Of a stretch of DNA of 47,946 nt, positions 27,082 through 35,408 are shown in pieces (position 1 is the stretch's first letter; each line of letters starts with the position of its first letter). The DNA is from JAGFIY01 sp964499285. Lineage in GTDB: Bacteria; Bacteroidota; Ignavibacteria; Ignavibacteriales; Melioribacteraceae. Location of the stretch: assembly GCA_964499285.1 (NCBI GenBank), contig CAZCLA010000026.1, positions 1 to 47,946 of the forward strand. Direction: 5' to 3'. Both the position numbers and the translations under genes were made by a program. Below the pieces are notes generated by a model that was given only the letters and a program-made list of their open reading frames with translations, ran no database searches and was not told the origin of the DNA.

Positions 27082-27858
27082 ATGAAAGAGTCAGTTCAAA
27101 TTGAATTTGAATCGGAACATATTAAATGTTTTATAACCGGGAAATTGGCAGTCTTGAAAATGTCATGCAATGCATTCGACACACTTACGAACTTAGATCA
27201 AGCAAATAAAGTGCTTCCGTGGTTCGATCGTATTGAAAATGAAAAGTCGATAAAAGGAATTTTGGGCATCACAGATAAAAATTGTCTCGGGCAAAAATCA
27301 TACGAACAATTTTTAAGCGAAATAACCGGAAGAAAAATCGAGGCTGAAAAGGATTCGGAGATTACAAAGTTTGAAAAAACTGATATTCGTGCAATTGAGA
27401 TAAACATGCTTATGAACCTTATCAGAAAAATTTATTCGTTCAAGAAAATTTTTATCTCAGCAGTTTATGGAGAAGTTGTGACTCCGTTTTTAGGATTAAA
27501 TTTAGTCAGCGATTTCAGAATTGGAAGTGAAAGTTTTAGGATTTTATTTTCACATGCAAAATACGGGCTTCATCCCAGCGGAGCGCTGCCATTACTTCTA
27601 CCGCAATTTCTGAATAGACAGGAAGCAGCGAAGTACCTTCTGCTCGGCGGAACAATATCAGCAGAAGAAGCAATAAAAAAACATCTCATTAATGAGATAC
27701 TTCCGGATGAAAATTTTGAGGAGAATGCTATCAAAAAAGCGGCTGAATATTTGGATGTTAGTTTCGGGACAATGAGAAGTGCAAAAGCCTTGATGAATTT
27801 TAACATAAAAGAGTTGGAGAATTATTTTTCAATCGAATCAAACTATACACTTAAGTAG
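27082..27858 (+). CDS. Divergent crotonase-fold (enoyl-CoA hydratase/isomerase-like) protein
   Basis: A 258-residue protein whose middle part follows the crotonase pattern (KIFISAVYGEVVTPFLGLNLVSDFRIG, then a SAEEAIKKHLINEILP stretch like that of hydratases). The usual GGG/oxyanion-hole stretch is replaced by TPFLGL. The two Glu that act in hydratases appear to be lost: L or N replaces the first, and K in SHAKYG replaces the second. Hydratase activity is therefore doubtful; CoA or acyl binding remains possible. A strong GGGAGGA lies before the ATG. It is 80 bp after the RND gene on the same strand, with no terminator between, so it is likely part of the operon. Confidence 0.75.
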   Translation: MKESVQIEFESEHIKCFITGKLAVLKMSCNAFDTLTNLDQANKVLPWFDRIENEKSIKGILGITDKNCLGQKSYEQFLSEITGRKIEAEKDSEITKFEKTDIRAIEINMLMNLIRKIYSFKKIFISAVYGEVVTPFLGLNLVSDFRIGSESFRILFSHAKYGLHPSGALPLLLPQFLNRQEAAKYLLLGGTISAEEAIKKHLINEILPDENFEENAIKKAAEYLDVSFGTMRSAKALMNFNIKELENYFSIESNYTLK

Positions 27859-28011
27859 AATTTCTATTTTTGACTAGTATTTATTTAGTGCGCTTGCTTA
27901 GTTATCTATCAAGTTAAAAAAAATAGTCAATTCAACTTTTAGTCAAGTTTAGATTTTTCTAAAATCTCATTTATTTTTATCTTCGCATTTCAAAAAATTC
28001 GTAAAAATATT

Positions 28012-28770
28012 ATGATTAAAAATATAGCCATATTTATTTTAGTGGTTTCTGGCGCAGTCAATGCACAAGTCAATACAGAAAAATTTAGAACACCGGAAAA
28101 GTTTAACGGTATAGCAGGGTATTTGGAACTAAGCGGAACGGTTAAAACCGGCAACTCAGAAAAGACAGAAGGAAACGTTGACGGAAGATTGGATTGGAAA
28201 TCCGGTAACACAACAACTTTTTTCATTTTTGAAAGTGAACACGAGTGGATAAACGGTGATAGGTTTTCAAATCTTGGTCTTTTCCATATAAGAAACATAA
28301 TCCAACTCAGCGAAAGATTTAAATCAGAAATATTCGGACAAATTAATTATGATAAGAATCTTCTAATTGACAACAGGGAACTTGCCGGTGCAGGGATTAG
28401 AACTATGTTATTTCACACTGAAAGCAGTGATGCCGCTTTTGGAACAGCTTATATGTTTGAACATGAGAAATATGGTCTTCCTAAAAATTCTTCGCATGAA
28501 TCAAACATAACTACAAGCCGGTGGAGCAATTATCTTTCTCTGTTTATCAAAATAAACGAGGTTCTTAATTTCGGAGGCGTAGTTTATTTTCAGCCGATGT
28601 TTAGTGATTTTGAGGATTACCGAATACTTAATGAAAACCGTTTGAATATCATTCTCTCCGAAATGTTTTCGTTCAGTGTCGATTTCAAAATCCGACACGA
28701 TTCACTTCCTCCCGGGGGAATAAAGAAAACTGATACAAAAATGAATTTCGGCGTAAGGTTTAGATTTTAA
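28012..28770 (+). CDS. DUF481-like outer-membrane beta-barrel protein
   Basis: A 252-residue protein with a signal peptide (IAIFILVVSGAVNAQ). The rest has alternating beta-strand patterns, including LELSGTVKTGNSEKTEGNVDGRLDWKSG, which fits the DUF481 (YdiY-like) group of small outer-membrane barrels. It ends in a C-terminal aromatic strand (NFGVRFRF), as barrels do. The function is unknown. No clear promoter was found, and it converges with the T9SS gene 27 bp away. Confidence 0.75.
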   Translation: MIKNIAIFILVVSGAVNAQVNTEKFRTPEKFNGIAGYLELSGTVKTGNSEKTEGNVDGRLDWKSGNTTTFFIFESEHEWINGDRFSNLGLFHIRNIIQLSERFKSEIFGQINYDKNLLIDNRELAGAGIRTMLFHTESSDAAFGTAYMFEHEKYGLPKNSSHESNITTSRWSNYLSLFIKINEVLNFGGVVYFQPMFSDFEDYRILNENRLNIILSEMFSFSVDFKIRHDSLPPGGIKKTDTKMNFGVRFRF

Positions 28771-28797
28771 TTTTCGACAAGTAGGATGAATTGATTT

Positions 28798-30432
28798 TTA
28801 GCGGAGCAAAATCATTTTCTTTGATTCTGTTGAATTTCCGGATTTTAACCTATATAAATAAACGCCACTGGGTAAATTTTCGGCGTCGAACTTTATGGAA
28901 TACTTACCCGACGACAGATATTCATTCAGTAAAACATCAACTTCTCGACCAAGCATATCATAAATTATAAATGAAGTGAACTGATTTTTATTCAGCACAA
29001 ATTCAATCGTGGTTTCTGGATTAAAAGGATTCGGATAATTTTGATAAAGTCGAAATTGTTTTGTCAGAAATGCCTCTTCATCAACCGAGGTAACATTAAG
29101 CCATTCAATATCAGTGAAGTTTGTGTTATGGGCAAAGTGTCTGTAATTATTTTCGTTTTCTGCGATGAAATTTATTCTCCAAGCGTGATCTGTAGGCGGG
29201 GAATCATATTGACCATTTGAATTCAAGTCAGCATAGAAATCAATATCATACGATTTACCGAATTCAATTCCGCTTATGACTGTCGAATAATTTGGACCTG
29301 GTACTTGATCAAATCTATTTCTTCCAATCTCTGTTCCAGTAGAATGATCCACCACTCTTAACTCAAAAAGTTGATTCAAGTGGGGAGACATCTCCGTAAA
29401 ATCCACATTGACAGTATAATCCCAAGCTATATCTTGAAAATCGGTATTGTGAGAAAAATTAATTTCAGCATCACCCAAGTTCGTTGCAGCAGATGTCCTC
29501 CATGCGTGATCGACCGGTGGAGAATCATAAATACCGTTACCATTTAAATCCGCATAAAATTCGACATCATAATTCTTATTTACTTCAAGGCCGGTGATTA
29601 ACATCGAAAAATCATTATTTGTGATCCTTTCAAGTCTGGTTCTTCCGACTTCGATACCAAATATTTGATCAATCGCCCTCGCTTCAATAAGTTGGTTTAA
29701 ATGTGGGTTCATTGAAGAAAAATTTATTATCGCAGTATATTTCCAATCAATATCAGTGAATGTAGTATTATGAGCAAAATTAAGTACATCGTTTCCCTCA
29801 GCATTATTTAACTCCATCCTCCACGTGTGATCTGTTGGAGGTGGATCGTATAATCCATTTAAATTTGCATCGGCAAAAAAATCAATGAAATAACTTCTGC
29901 CTGGGATTATTGCATTGAGAGCTACATCAAATGCTGATGAATTAATACTTTCAATGCTCCGCCCTACTTCGGATAAAGTAGCTTTATCTACTATTCTTAC
30001 AAAAAGTGTTTGGCCTAAATGCGGATCCATATTCGAAAAGCTTATTGTAATTGTAGAAAGAGAATTGCTTGAATTAGATCCGGGCAAAGAGACAAGATTT
30101 GAATTGCCGGGATTCGACTGCCCGCTCTGCCATAATCCAAACTCATCCTGCAGTTCGATACCATTTGATACTCCATCGCCATCGGCATCTAGATGAGCGA
30201 GCGCAGGTCCCCACTGAACATTTCCCGCCGGACCAACTACATCAAGAAATCTGGCTTCAACCAATTTTCCGAAATCGTTTCTCTCACCTCCACCAGCGGG
30301 ATTTATATGGCAGTTTGCACAACTGTTTTTAGATCCGTTCGGAATCTGACCAACTCTATGCGGTCTCGCTTCAACTAAAACAAAATTTAATAGAATTAAA
30401 ACTGACAGCGAAAGAAACGAAAATTTTTTCAT
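28798..30432 (-). CDS. Secreted CxxCH protein with three calcium-loop-like repeats and a T9SS sorting domain
   Basis: A 544-residue exported protein with a signal peptide (about 1-22). A single haem c-type motif CANCH has C38, C41 and H42 (SCANCHINPAGGG). Near 82-92 DADGDGVSNGIE resembles a thrombospondin type 3 calcium loop. Three repeats of about 105 residues follow (about 128-232, 236-341 and 343-445), each carrying a loop such as DLNGNGIYD then PPTDHAWR. The C-terminal type IX secretion domain (about 459-544) contains NYPNPFNPETTIEF and LPSGVYLYRLKSG, and should anchor or export the protein through the T9SS. The mature haem-binding function is inferred from the motif. The gene lies 8 bp after the DUF2892 gene. 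Confidence 0.85.
   Translation of the reverse strand: MKKFSFLSLSVLILLNFVLVEARPHRVGQIPNGSKNSCANCHINPAGGGERNDFGKLVEARFLDVVGPAGNVQWGPALAHLDADGDGVSNGIELQDEFGLWQSGQSNPGNSNLVSLPGSNSSNSLSTITISFSNMDPHLGQTLFVRIVDKATLSEVGRSIESINSSAFDVALNAIIPGRSYFIDFFADANLNGLYDPPPTDHTWRMELNNAEGNDVLNFAHNTTFTDIDWKYTAIINFSSMNPHLNQLIEARAIDQIFGIEVGRTRLERITNNDFSMLITGLEVNKNYDVEFYADLNGNGIYDSPPVDHAWRTSAATNLGDAEINFSHNTDFQDIAWDYTVNVDFTEMSPHLNQLFELRVVDHSTGTEIGRNRFDQVPGPNYSTVISGIEFGKSYDIDFYADLNSNGQYDSPPTDHAWRINFIAENENNYRHFAHNTNFTDIEWLNVTSVDEEAFLTKQFRLYQNYPNPFNPETTIEFVLNKNQFTSFIIYDMLGREVDVLLNEYLSSGKYSIKFDAENLPSGVYLYRLKSGNSTESKKMILLR
29098..30051 (-). repeat. Three tandem protein repeats of about 105 residues within the T9SS protein
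   Basis: Within the gene at 28798-30432, residues about 128-445 form three aligned units. Each begins with a strand containing DPHL, NPHL or SPHL, continues with a GRxx turn, and ends in a DxNxNGxYD-like loop followed by DHxWR and an HNTxFxDIxW stretch. The DNA is diverged between copies, so the duplication is old. Confidence 0.8.
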
Positions 30433-30440
30433 CTTACTCC

Positions 30441-30632
30441 TTATTCTTCTTTTGTTTTACAAGTACTCAAACCTAGTGGGAGATATGCAGGACATACTCT
30501 CACAACAGAAGTTATCAAAAGCGGCAATGCGAGAAGCCCCCACCAGCTTTCGTAATAAATTCCCAATGCTGCTATAATGATTGCGAGAATCAGCCTGACT
30601 GATCTGTCTACCGTTCCCATATTCTTTTTCAT
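30441..30632 (-). CDS. Small DUF2892-family membrane protein
   Basis: A 63-residue protein. It begins with the family pattern KKNMGTVDRSVRLILAII and has two hydrophobic segments and a Cys-rich C-terminus (VRVCPAYLPLGLSTCK). DUF2892 proteins often occur with rhodaneses or Crp/Fnr regulators. It starts at 30632 with GGAGG 4 bp upstream, and lies 8 bp before the T9SS gene and 83 bp after the Crp/Fnr gene. A direct repeat in that gap may be a binding site. The function is unknown. Confidence 0.8.
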   Translation of the reverse strand: MKKNMGTVDRSVRLILAIIIAALGIYYESWWGLLALPLLITSVVRVCPAYLPLGLSTCKTKEE

Positions 30633-30652
30633 ATTGCCTCCACTATAATAGT

Positions 30653-30694
30653 TGACAAAATAAGATATTGTGTCCTATAAATATGTGACAAAAT
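30653..30694 (-). promoter_or_regulatory. Paired direct repeats upstream of the DUF2892 gene (possible regulator sites)
   Basis: TGACAAAAT occurs at 30653-30661 and 30686-30694, exactly 33 bp (about three helical turns) apart, so the copies face the same side of the DNA. The second copy overlaps a short palindrome (GTGA, 5 bp, TCAC) resembling a Crp/Fnr half-site pair. The adjacent Crp/Fnr protein is the natural candidate regulator, as an inference. Confidence 0.35.
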
Positions 30695-30715
30695 CACCTT
30701 TATCGAATAGAATGC

Positions 30716-31387
30716 TTACTGTAGTTCAATCAGTAGATTTTTAAGTCCGTCCGAATTTATGACCTCAATCATTCCCCGCGAAAGTTTTAAAAGTTGTTGG
30801 TGTTCAAGATCTTTTAGAAAGCGGCTTACTACTTCCCTCGCAGTGCCTAAATCCCGAGCAATTTGTTGATGGGTTGTTTTGATTCTACCGTTATAAAGAA
30901 TAGAATCCTTCACTATTTTTTCTACAATTCTGAGGTCGGTCCGTTTGAAAGTAACATCTTCAAGCAGAGTAATAACTTTGCTTAGAACATCCGAAAAATA
31001 TTCAAATATAAAACTATTCCAAATTTGATATTTTTTAGTCCACTCACGAAAATATTCTGCTGGAACCAAAACAAGTTCGGCATCTTCTTCAACGAACGCC
31101 AATGCAGGAAATGTTTTTTTTGATAAGAGACAGGCAATCGTGAGTACGCAGCTTTCACCTTCGTTAATTCTGTAAAGCGTCATCTCTTGTCCGCGATCGC
31201 CAATTTTAAACACTCTAACCTGTCCCGAGAGTACTATCGGAAAGTAACTGCATATATCACCTTCCATCGCTAAGTAATTACCTTTGCTGATCGATTGCAA
31301 AATTGCAGCATTTTCAAAATCATCTTGAAGTTCGGAAGGCGCTGTTTCGAAAAAGGGGAATATTTCTGCTAATTTTATTTTTGCCAT
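30716..31387 (-). CDS. Crp/Fnr-family transcriptional regulator
   Basis: A 223-residue regulator with an N-terminal cyclic-nucleotide-type sensor domain (SKGNYLAMEGDICSYFPIVLSGQVRVF, NEGESCVLTIACLLS). A dimer helix follows and then a C-terminal winged helix-turn-helix (about 170-200; TTHQQIARDLGTAREVVSRF). Two Cys in ESCVLTIAC are conspicuous, but the four-Cys N-terminal Fe-S ligand set of E. coli FNR is not seen. It probably responds to a redox, oxygen or nitric-oxide related cue and may control the DUF2892-T9SS pair. It lies on the same strand as these genes and opposite PFOR. Confidence 0.92.
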   Translation of the reverse strand: MAKIKLAEIFPFFETAPSELQDDFENAAILQSISKGNYLAMEGDICSYFPIVLSGQVRVFKIGDRGQEMTLYRINEGESCVLTIACLLSKKTFPALAFVEEDAELVLVPAEYFREWTKKYQIWNSFIFEYFSDVLSKVITLLEDVTFKRTDLRIVEKIVKDSILYNGRIKTTHQQIARDLGTAREVVSRFLKDLEHQQLLKLSRGMIEVINSDGLKNLLIELQ

Positions 31388-31769
31388 TTAACACCGATAC
31401 TTTATGTTTAATATCGCAAACAAATAGGTAAAAATCTATTTTGTTTTCAATGACATCATCATGGATGTTTTGATGAAAATAATACACTTCACAAAAATCA
31501 AAAACATTACTAAAGAAAGCGACATTTGAGTCTTTATTTTTGTCTTGAATATCTGTAATTTGCTCTAAGACTAAATAATGAATTCTTAATTTTAGGATTT
31601 TTTGTCCACTTCTTCCCAAACATTTGTAAAATCTGCAAGTTTTTTCCCAAATATTGGATAAGAAGTGTTAAAAATAAGATAAAACGAGCTGTTTAGTATG
31701 GTCTGATATTTGTTAAAATAAAACAAAAATTGTAAAAAATTACTTTATAAATAAATACAGGGTATATAA
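31388..31769. other. Divergent intergenic region between the Crp/Fnr gene and PFOR
   Basis: This 382-bp region carries no plausible gene. It has a weak inverted repeat (TCATCA...TGATGA around 31457-31476), but no clean promoter for either flank could be found by eye. A TATTTTTG element at 31535-31542 has no partner TTG at a suitable distance. Confidence 0.5.
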
Positions 31770-34700
31770 ATGGACAGAATGAAAATTACGATCGACGGAA
31801 ATGAAGCAGCTGCCTACGTCGGTTATCACAACAGCGAAGTTATCGCAATCTATCCTATTACTCCTTCCTCAGGTATGGGTGAACTTTCGGATGCCTGGTC
31901 TGCACAAGGAGAAAAAAATATTTGGGGAACAATACCAAAAGTTTCTGAACTTCAAAGCGAAGGAGGAGCTTCCGGTGCGGTTCATGGCGCACTTCAAAGC
32001 GGAGCTTTAACTACAACATTCACAGCTTCTCAAGGTCTGCTTTTAATGATCCCGAATATGTACAAAATAGCAGGAGAATTAACCCCAACAGTCTTCCACG
32101 TTTCTGCAAGATCGCTTGCTGCTTCTGCTCTTTCTATATTCGGAGATCATAGTGACGTTATGGCTACTCGTCAGACCGGTTTTGCATTACTCGCTTCAGG
32201 TTCGGTGCAAGAAATAATGGATTTAGCTTCAGTCGCCCATAGAGCCACTTTAGAATCAAGAATTCCTTTCCTTCACTTTTTCGACGGATTTAGATCTTCA
32301 CACGAAGTAAATAAAATTGAACAACTTTCGGCTCAAGATTTGAAAATGATGATAGACGATAATTTTGTTATCGAGCATAGAAAACGTGCACTTTCACCGG
32401 ACAATCCATTTATCCGCGGAACTGCACAAAATCCTGATGTATTTTTCCAGGGACGTGAGACAGTAAACAGATTTTACGATGCGGCTCCGGATGTTGTACA
32501 GAGTGCAATGGATAAACTTTATGAGATTACGGGAAGACAGTATCACTTATTCGATTACATAGGCGCTCCGGATGCAAAACGTGTTGTTATCCTTATGGGT
32601 TCCGGTGCGGAAACTGCTGAGGAAACTGTAAACTATATGACCGCACGAATGGAAGAGAAAGTCGGAATCATAAAAGTTCGATTGTACAGACCTTTCAGCA
32701 AAAAACATCTTCTTCAAGCTCTCCCGAAAACCGTAGAGAAAATTGCCGTGCTTGACAGAACAAAAGAGCCGGGCTCAATCGGCGAACCACTTTATCAGGA
32801 TGTTGTTACTGCACTTAACGAAGCAATAGAGAATGGCGAAGCAGAATTTGCGATGCCCAAAATCATCGGAGGTCGTTACGGTCTTTCCTCCAAAGAATTC
32901 ACACCTGCAATGGTTAAAGCTGTTTTTGACGAACTGAAAAAAGATAAACCGAAAAATCATTTCACTGTCGGTATTAATGACGATGTTACATTTACAAGTC
33001 TTGACTTCGATCCTAATTTTATTACGGAAGGCGATGATGTAAAATGCAGTATGTTTTATGGATTGGGTGCGGATGGTACGGTCGGCGCAAACAAAAACAG
33101 TATAAAAATTATAGGTGAAGAAACTGAAAATTATGCTCAAGGATATTTTGTTTATGACTCTAAAAAATCCGGTTCCACAACAGTATCGCACCTGCGTTTT
33201 GGGAAATCTCCAATTAAATCAAGTTATTTGATTCAATCTGCTGACTTCGTAGGATGTCACCAATTTAACCTTCTCGAAAAATTTGATGTCCTCGAAAAAG
33301 TTAAGGAAGGAGGCACATTCCTTTTAAACTCGCCATATGGAAAAGATGAAGTTTGGGATAAACTTCCAAAGAGTGTTCAAGAATCAATCATTAACAAAAA
33401 CTTGAATTTCTATGTTATAGATGGGTACGAAGTTGCTAAGAATACCGGAATGGGTGCAAGAATAAATACTATTATGCAGACTTGCTTCTTCGCAATCTCT
33501 GGTATCCTTCCGAAAGATGAAGCAATTGCGCAGATTAAAAATGCAATCAAAAAAACTTACGGTGCAAAAGGTGAAGCAATAGTTAAAAAGAACTTTGAAG
33601 CCGTAGATCATACATTGGATCATCTAGTTAAAATTGACGTACCATCCGGTGTTACGAGCAAATTTGAGTTGCCTCCTATAGTTTCGGATAATGCTCCGGA
33701 TTATGTTAAAGAAACTTTAGCAATGATGATGAAAGGCAAAGGTGATGATGTTCCAGTAAGTCAAATGCCGATCGATGGTACATTCCCGAGCGCAACAACA
33801 AGGTGGGAAAAAAGAAACATAGCCCTTGCGGTACCCGAATGGGATCCCGAAGTGTGTATCCAATGCGGAAAGTGTGCTATGGTTTGCCCCCATGCTTCAA
33901 TTAGAATTAAAGCATACGATAAAAAGTACACGCAAAATATTCCCGATACTTTCAAATGGACAGACGCAATCGGGAAAGAATATGATGGATTGGCTTACAC
34001 AATTCAAGTTGCAGTTGAAGACTGTACTGGATGTGAACTTTGCGTAGAAGTATGCCCAGCAAAAAATAAACGAGAAACCGGACTAAAAGCAATAAATATG
34101 GTTCCTCAGATTCCTCTCAGAGAAAAAGAAAGAGTGAATTATGATTACTTCCTCGACATTCCGGAATTTGATAGAACGCAGATAAAAGTTAATACAATTA
34201 AAGGAAGTCAGCTTCTTGAACCGTTATTTGAATATTCCGGCGCTTGTTCGGGCTGCGGTGAAACTCCTTACGTAAAATTAGTTTCTCAACTGTTCGGCGA
34301 TAGAGCGATCATTGCAAACGCAACAGGATGCTCATCGATTTACGGAGGGAATCTTCCTACAACACCTTGGGCAAAAAACAAGGAAGGAAGAGGACCTGCT
34401 TGGTCGAACTCACTATTTGAGGATAATGCCGAATTCGGTTTTGGTATGAGATTATCGATTGACAAACAAAACGAATACGCTAAAGAATTACTCGTTGGAT
34501 TGAAGGACAAAATCGGTGTTGAACTTGTAGAATCTATTTTAGCCGCAGAACAAAAATCCGAAGCTGATATTTATGAACAAAGAGAAAGGGTTACCGAACT
34601 TAAAACAAGATTAGAAAAAATTGAAGGTGATGAAGCAACAAATCTTAAAGCAATTGCCGATTATCTCGTTAAGAAATCAGTGTGGATTATGGGCGGAGAC

Positions 34701-35354
34701 GGCTGGGCTTATGATATTGGTTATGGCGGATTAGATCACGTACTGGCTCAAGGCAAAAATGTTAACATTCTGGTTTTGGATACAGAAGTTTACTCAAACA
34801 CCGGCGGTCAAATGTCCAAAGCTACGGGGCTCGGTGCAGTTGCAAAATTTGCGGCTGCAGGTAAACCCACCGGTAAAAAAGATCTGGGTATGATGGCTAT
34901 GAGTTATGGGAACGTATATGTAGCCCAAATTGCAATGGGTTCAAATGACACTCAAACACTTAGGGCAATCCTCGAAGCAGAAGCTTATGACGGTCCATCG
35001 CTCATTATTGCTTACAGCCATTGTATCGCACACGGCATCAATATGGCAAAAGGAATGGATCAACAAAAATTAGCTGTAGACAGCGGTTACTGGCCTTTAT
35101 ACAGATATAATCCTGAAAACATAATCGAGGGAAAGAATCCATTGAAGCTTGATTCAAAACCTCCGAAAATTAAATTAGAAGATTATATTTATACCGAAAC
35201 AAGATATAAGATGTTGACTAAATCGCATCCTGCAATTGCTAAAGAACTGCTTAAAGCAGCCCAGGAAACTGTCGTAAAGAAATGGAAGCTTTACGAGCAG
35301 ATGGCAAACTTTGATTATTCGATTGCAGCAAAAGAAAAGGATGAAGCCAATTAG
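31770..35354 (+). CDS. nifJ: Pyruvate:ferredoxin (flavodoxin) oxidoreductase
   Basis: A 1194-residue single-chain PFOR that converts pyruvate and CoA to acetyl-CoA and CO2 and reduces ferredoxin or flavodoxin. Domain I opens with GNEAAAYVGYHNSEVIAIYPITPSS without the first ~30 bases being ambiguous. Two ferredoxin-type clusters are at C696-C706 (CIQCGKCAMVCP) and C752-C762 (CTGCELCVEVCP). The TPP-binding region carries CSGCGETPY (C826, C829) and NATGCSSIYGG, which bring further cluster cysteines. The Mg-TPP motif GGDGWAYDIGYGG is near 975. The length is normal. The start ATG at 31770 fits, and a short second Met at residue 4 does not change the call. It is the main anaerobic pyruvate route, with the DHOD-like gene 54 bp downstream. 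Confidence 0.97.
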   Translation: MDRMKITIDGNEAAAYVGYHNSEVIAIYPITPSSGMGELSDAWSAQGEKNIWGTIPKVSELQSEGGASGAVHGALQSGALTTTFTASQGLLLMIPNMYKIAGELTPTVFHVSARSLAASALSIFGDHSDVMATRQTGFALLASGSVQEIMDLASVAHRATLESRIPFLHFFDGFRSSHEVNKIEQLSAQDLKMMIDDNFVIEHRKRALSPDNPFIRGTAQNPDVFFQGRETVNRFYDAAPDVVQSAMDKLYEITGRQYHLFDYIGAPDAKRVVILMGSGAETAEETVNYMTARMEEKVGIIKVRLYRPFSKKHLLQALPKTVEKIAVLDRTKEPGSIGEPLYQDVVTALNEAIENGEAEFAMPKIIGGRYGLSSKEFTPAMVKAVFDELKKDKPKNHFTVGINDDVTFTSLDFDPNFITEGDDVKCSMFYGLGADGTVGANKNSIKIIGEETENYAQGYFVYDSKKSGSTTVSHLRFGKSPIKSSYLIQSADFVGCHQFNLLEKFDVLEKVKEGGTFLLNSPYGKDEVWDKLPKSVQESIINKNLNFYVIDGYEVAKNTGMGARINTIMQTCFFAISGILPKDEAIAQIKNAIKKTYGAKGEAIVKKNFEAVDHTLDHLVKIDVPSGVTSKFELPPIVSDNAPDYVKETLAMMMKGKGDDVPVSQMPIDGTFPSATTRWEKRNIALAVPEWDPEVCIQCGKCAMVCPHASIRIKAYDKKYTQNIPDTFKWTDAIGKEYDGLAYTIQVAVEDCTGCELCVEVCPAKNKRETGLKAINMVPQIPLREKERVNYDYFLDIPEFDRTQIKVNTIKGSQLLEPLFEYSGACSGCGETPYVKLVSQLFGDRAIIANATGCSSIYGGNLPTTPWAKNKEGRGPAWSNSLFEDNAEFGFGMRLSIDKQNEYAKELLVGLKDKIGVELVESILAAEQKSEADIYEQRERVTELKTRLEKIEGDEATNLKAIADYLVKKSVWIMGGDGWAYDIGYGGLDHVLAQGKNVNILVLDTEVYSNTGGQMSKATGLGAVAKFAAAGKPTGKKDLGMMAMSYGNVYVAQIAMGSNDTQTLRAILEAEAYDGPSLIIAYSHCIAHGINMAKGMDQQKLAVDSGYWPLYRYNPENIIEGKNPLKLDSKPPKIKLEDYIYTETRYKMLTKSHPAIAKELLKAAQETVVKKWKLYEQMANFDYSIAAKEKDEAN

Positions 35355-35408
35355 GTTAATCAAAATTAGATTAGAAGTAATTTTAAGAAAAAATAAAACG
35401 GAGTAAAA

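Noticed and set aside
27870..27950. TTGACTA and TAGTCAA (7-bp inverted repeat with a long spacer) and a repeated AGTCAA before the DUF481-like gene
   Set aside because: The arms are short and far apart, and no promoter fits, so chance cannot be excluded.
31320..31619. 99-codon minus-strand frame overlapping the start of the Crp/Fnr gene
   Set aside because: It overlaps the Crp/Fnr N-terminus in another frame and its composition looks random.
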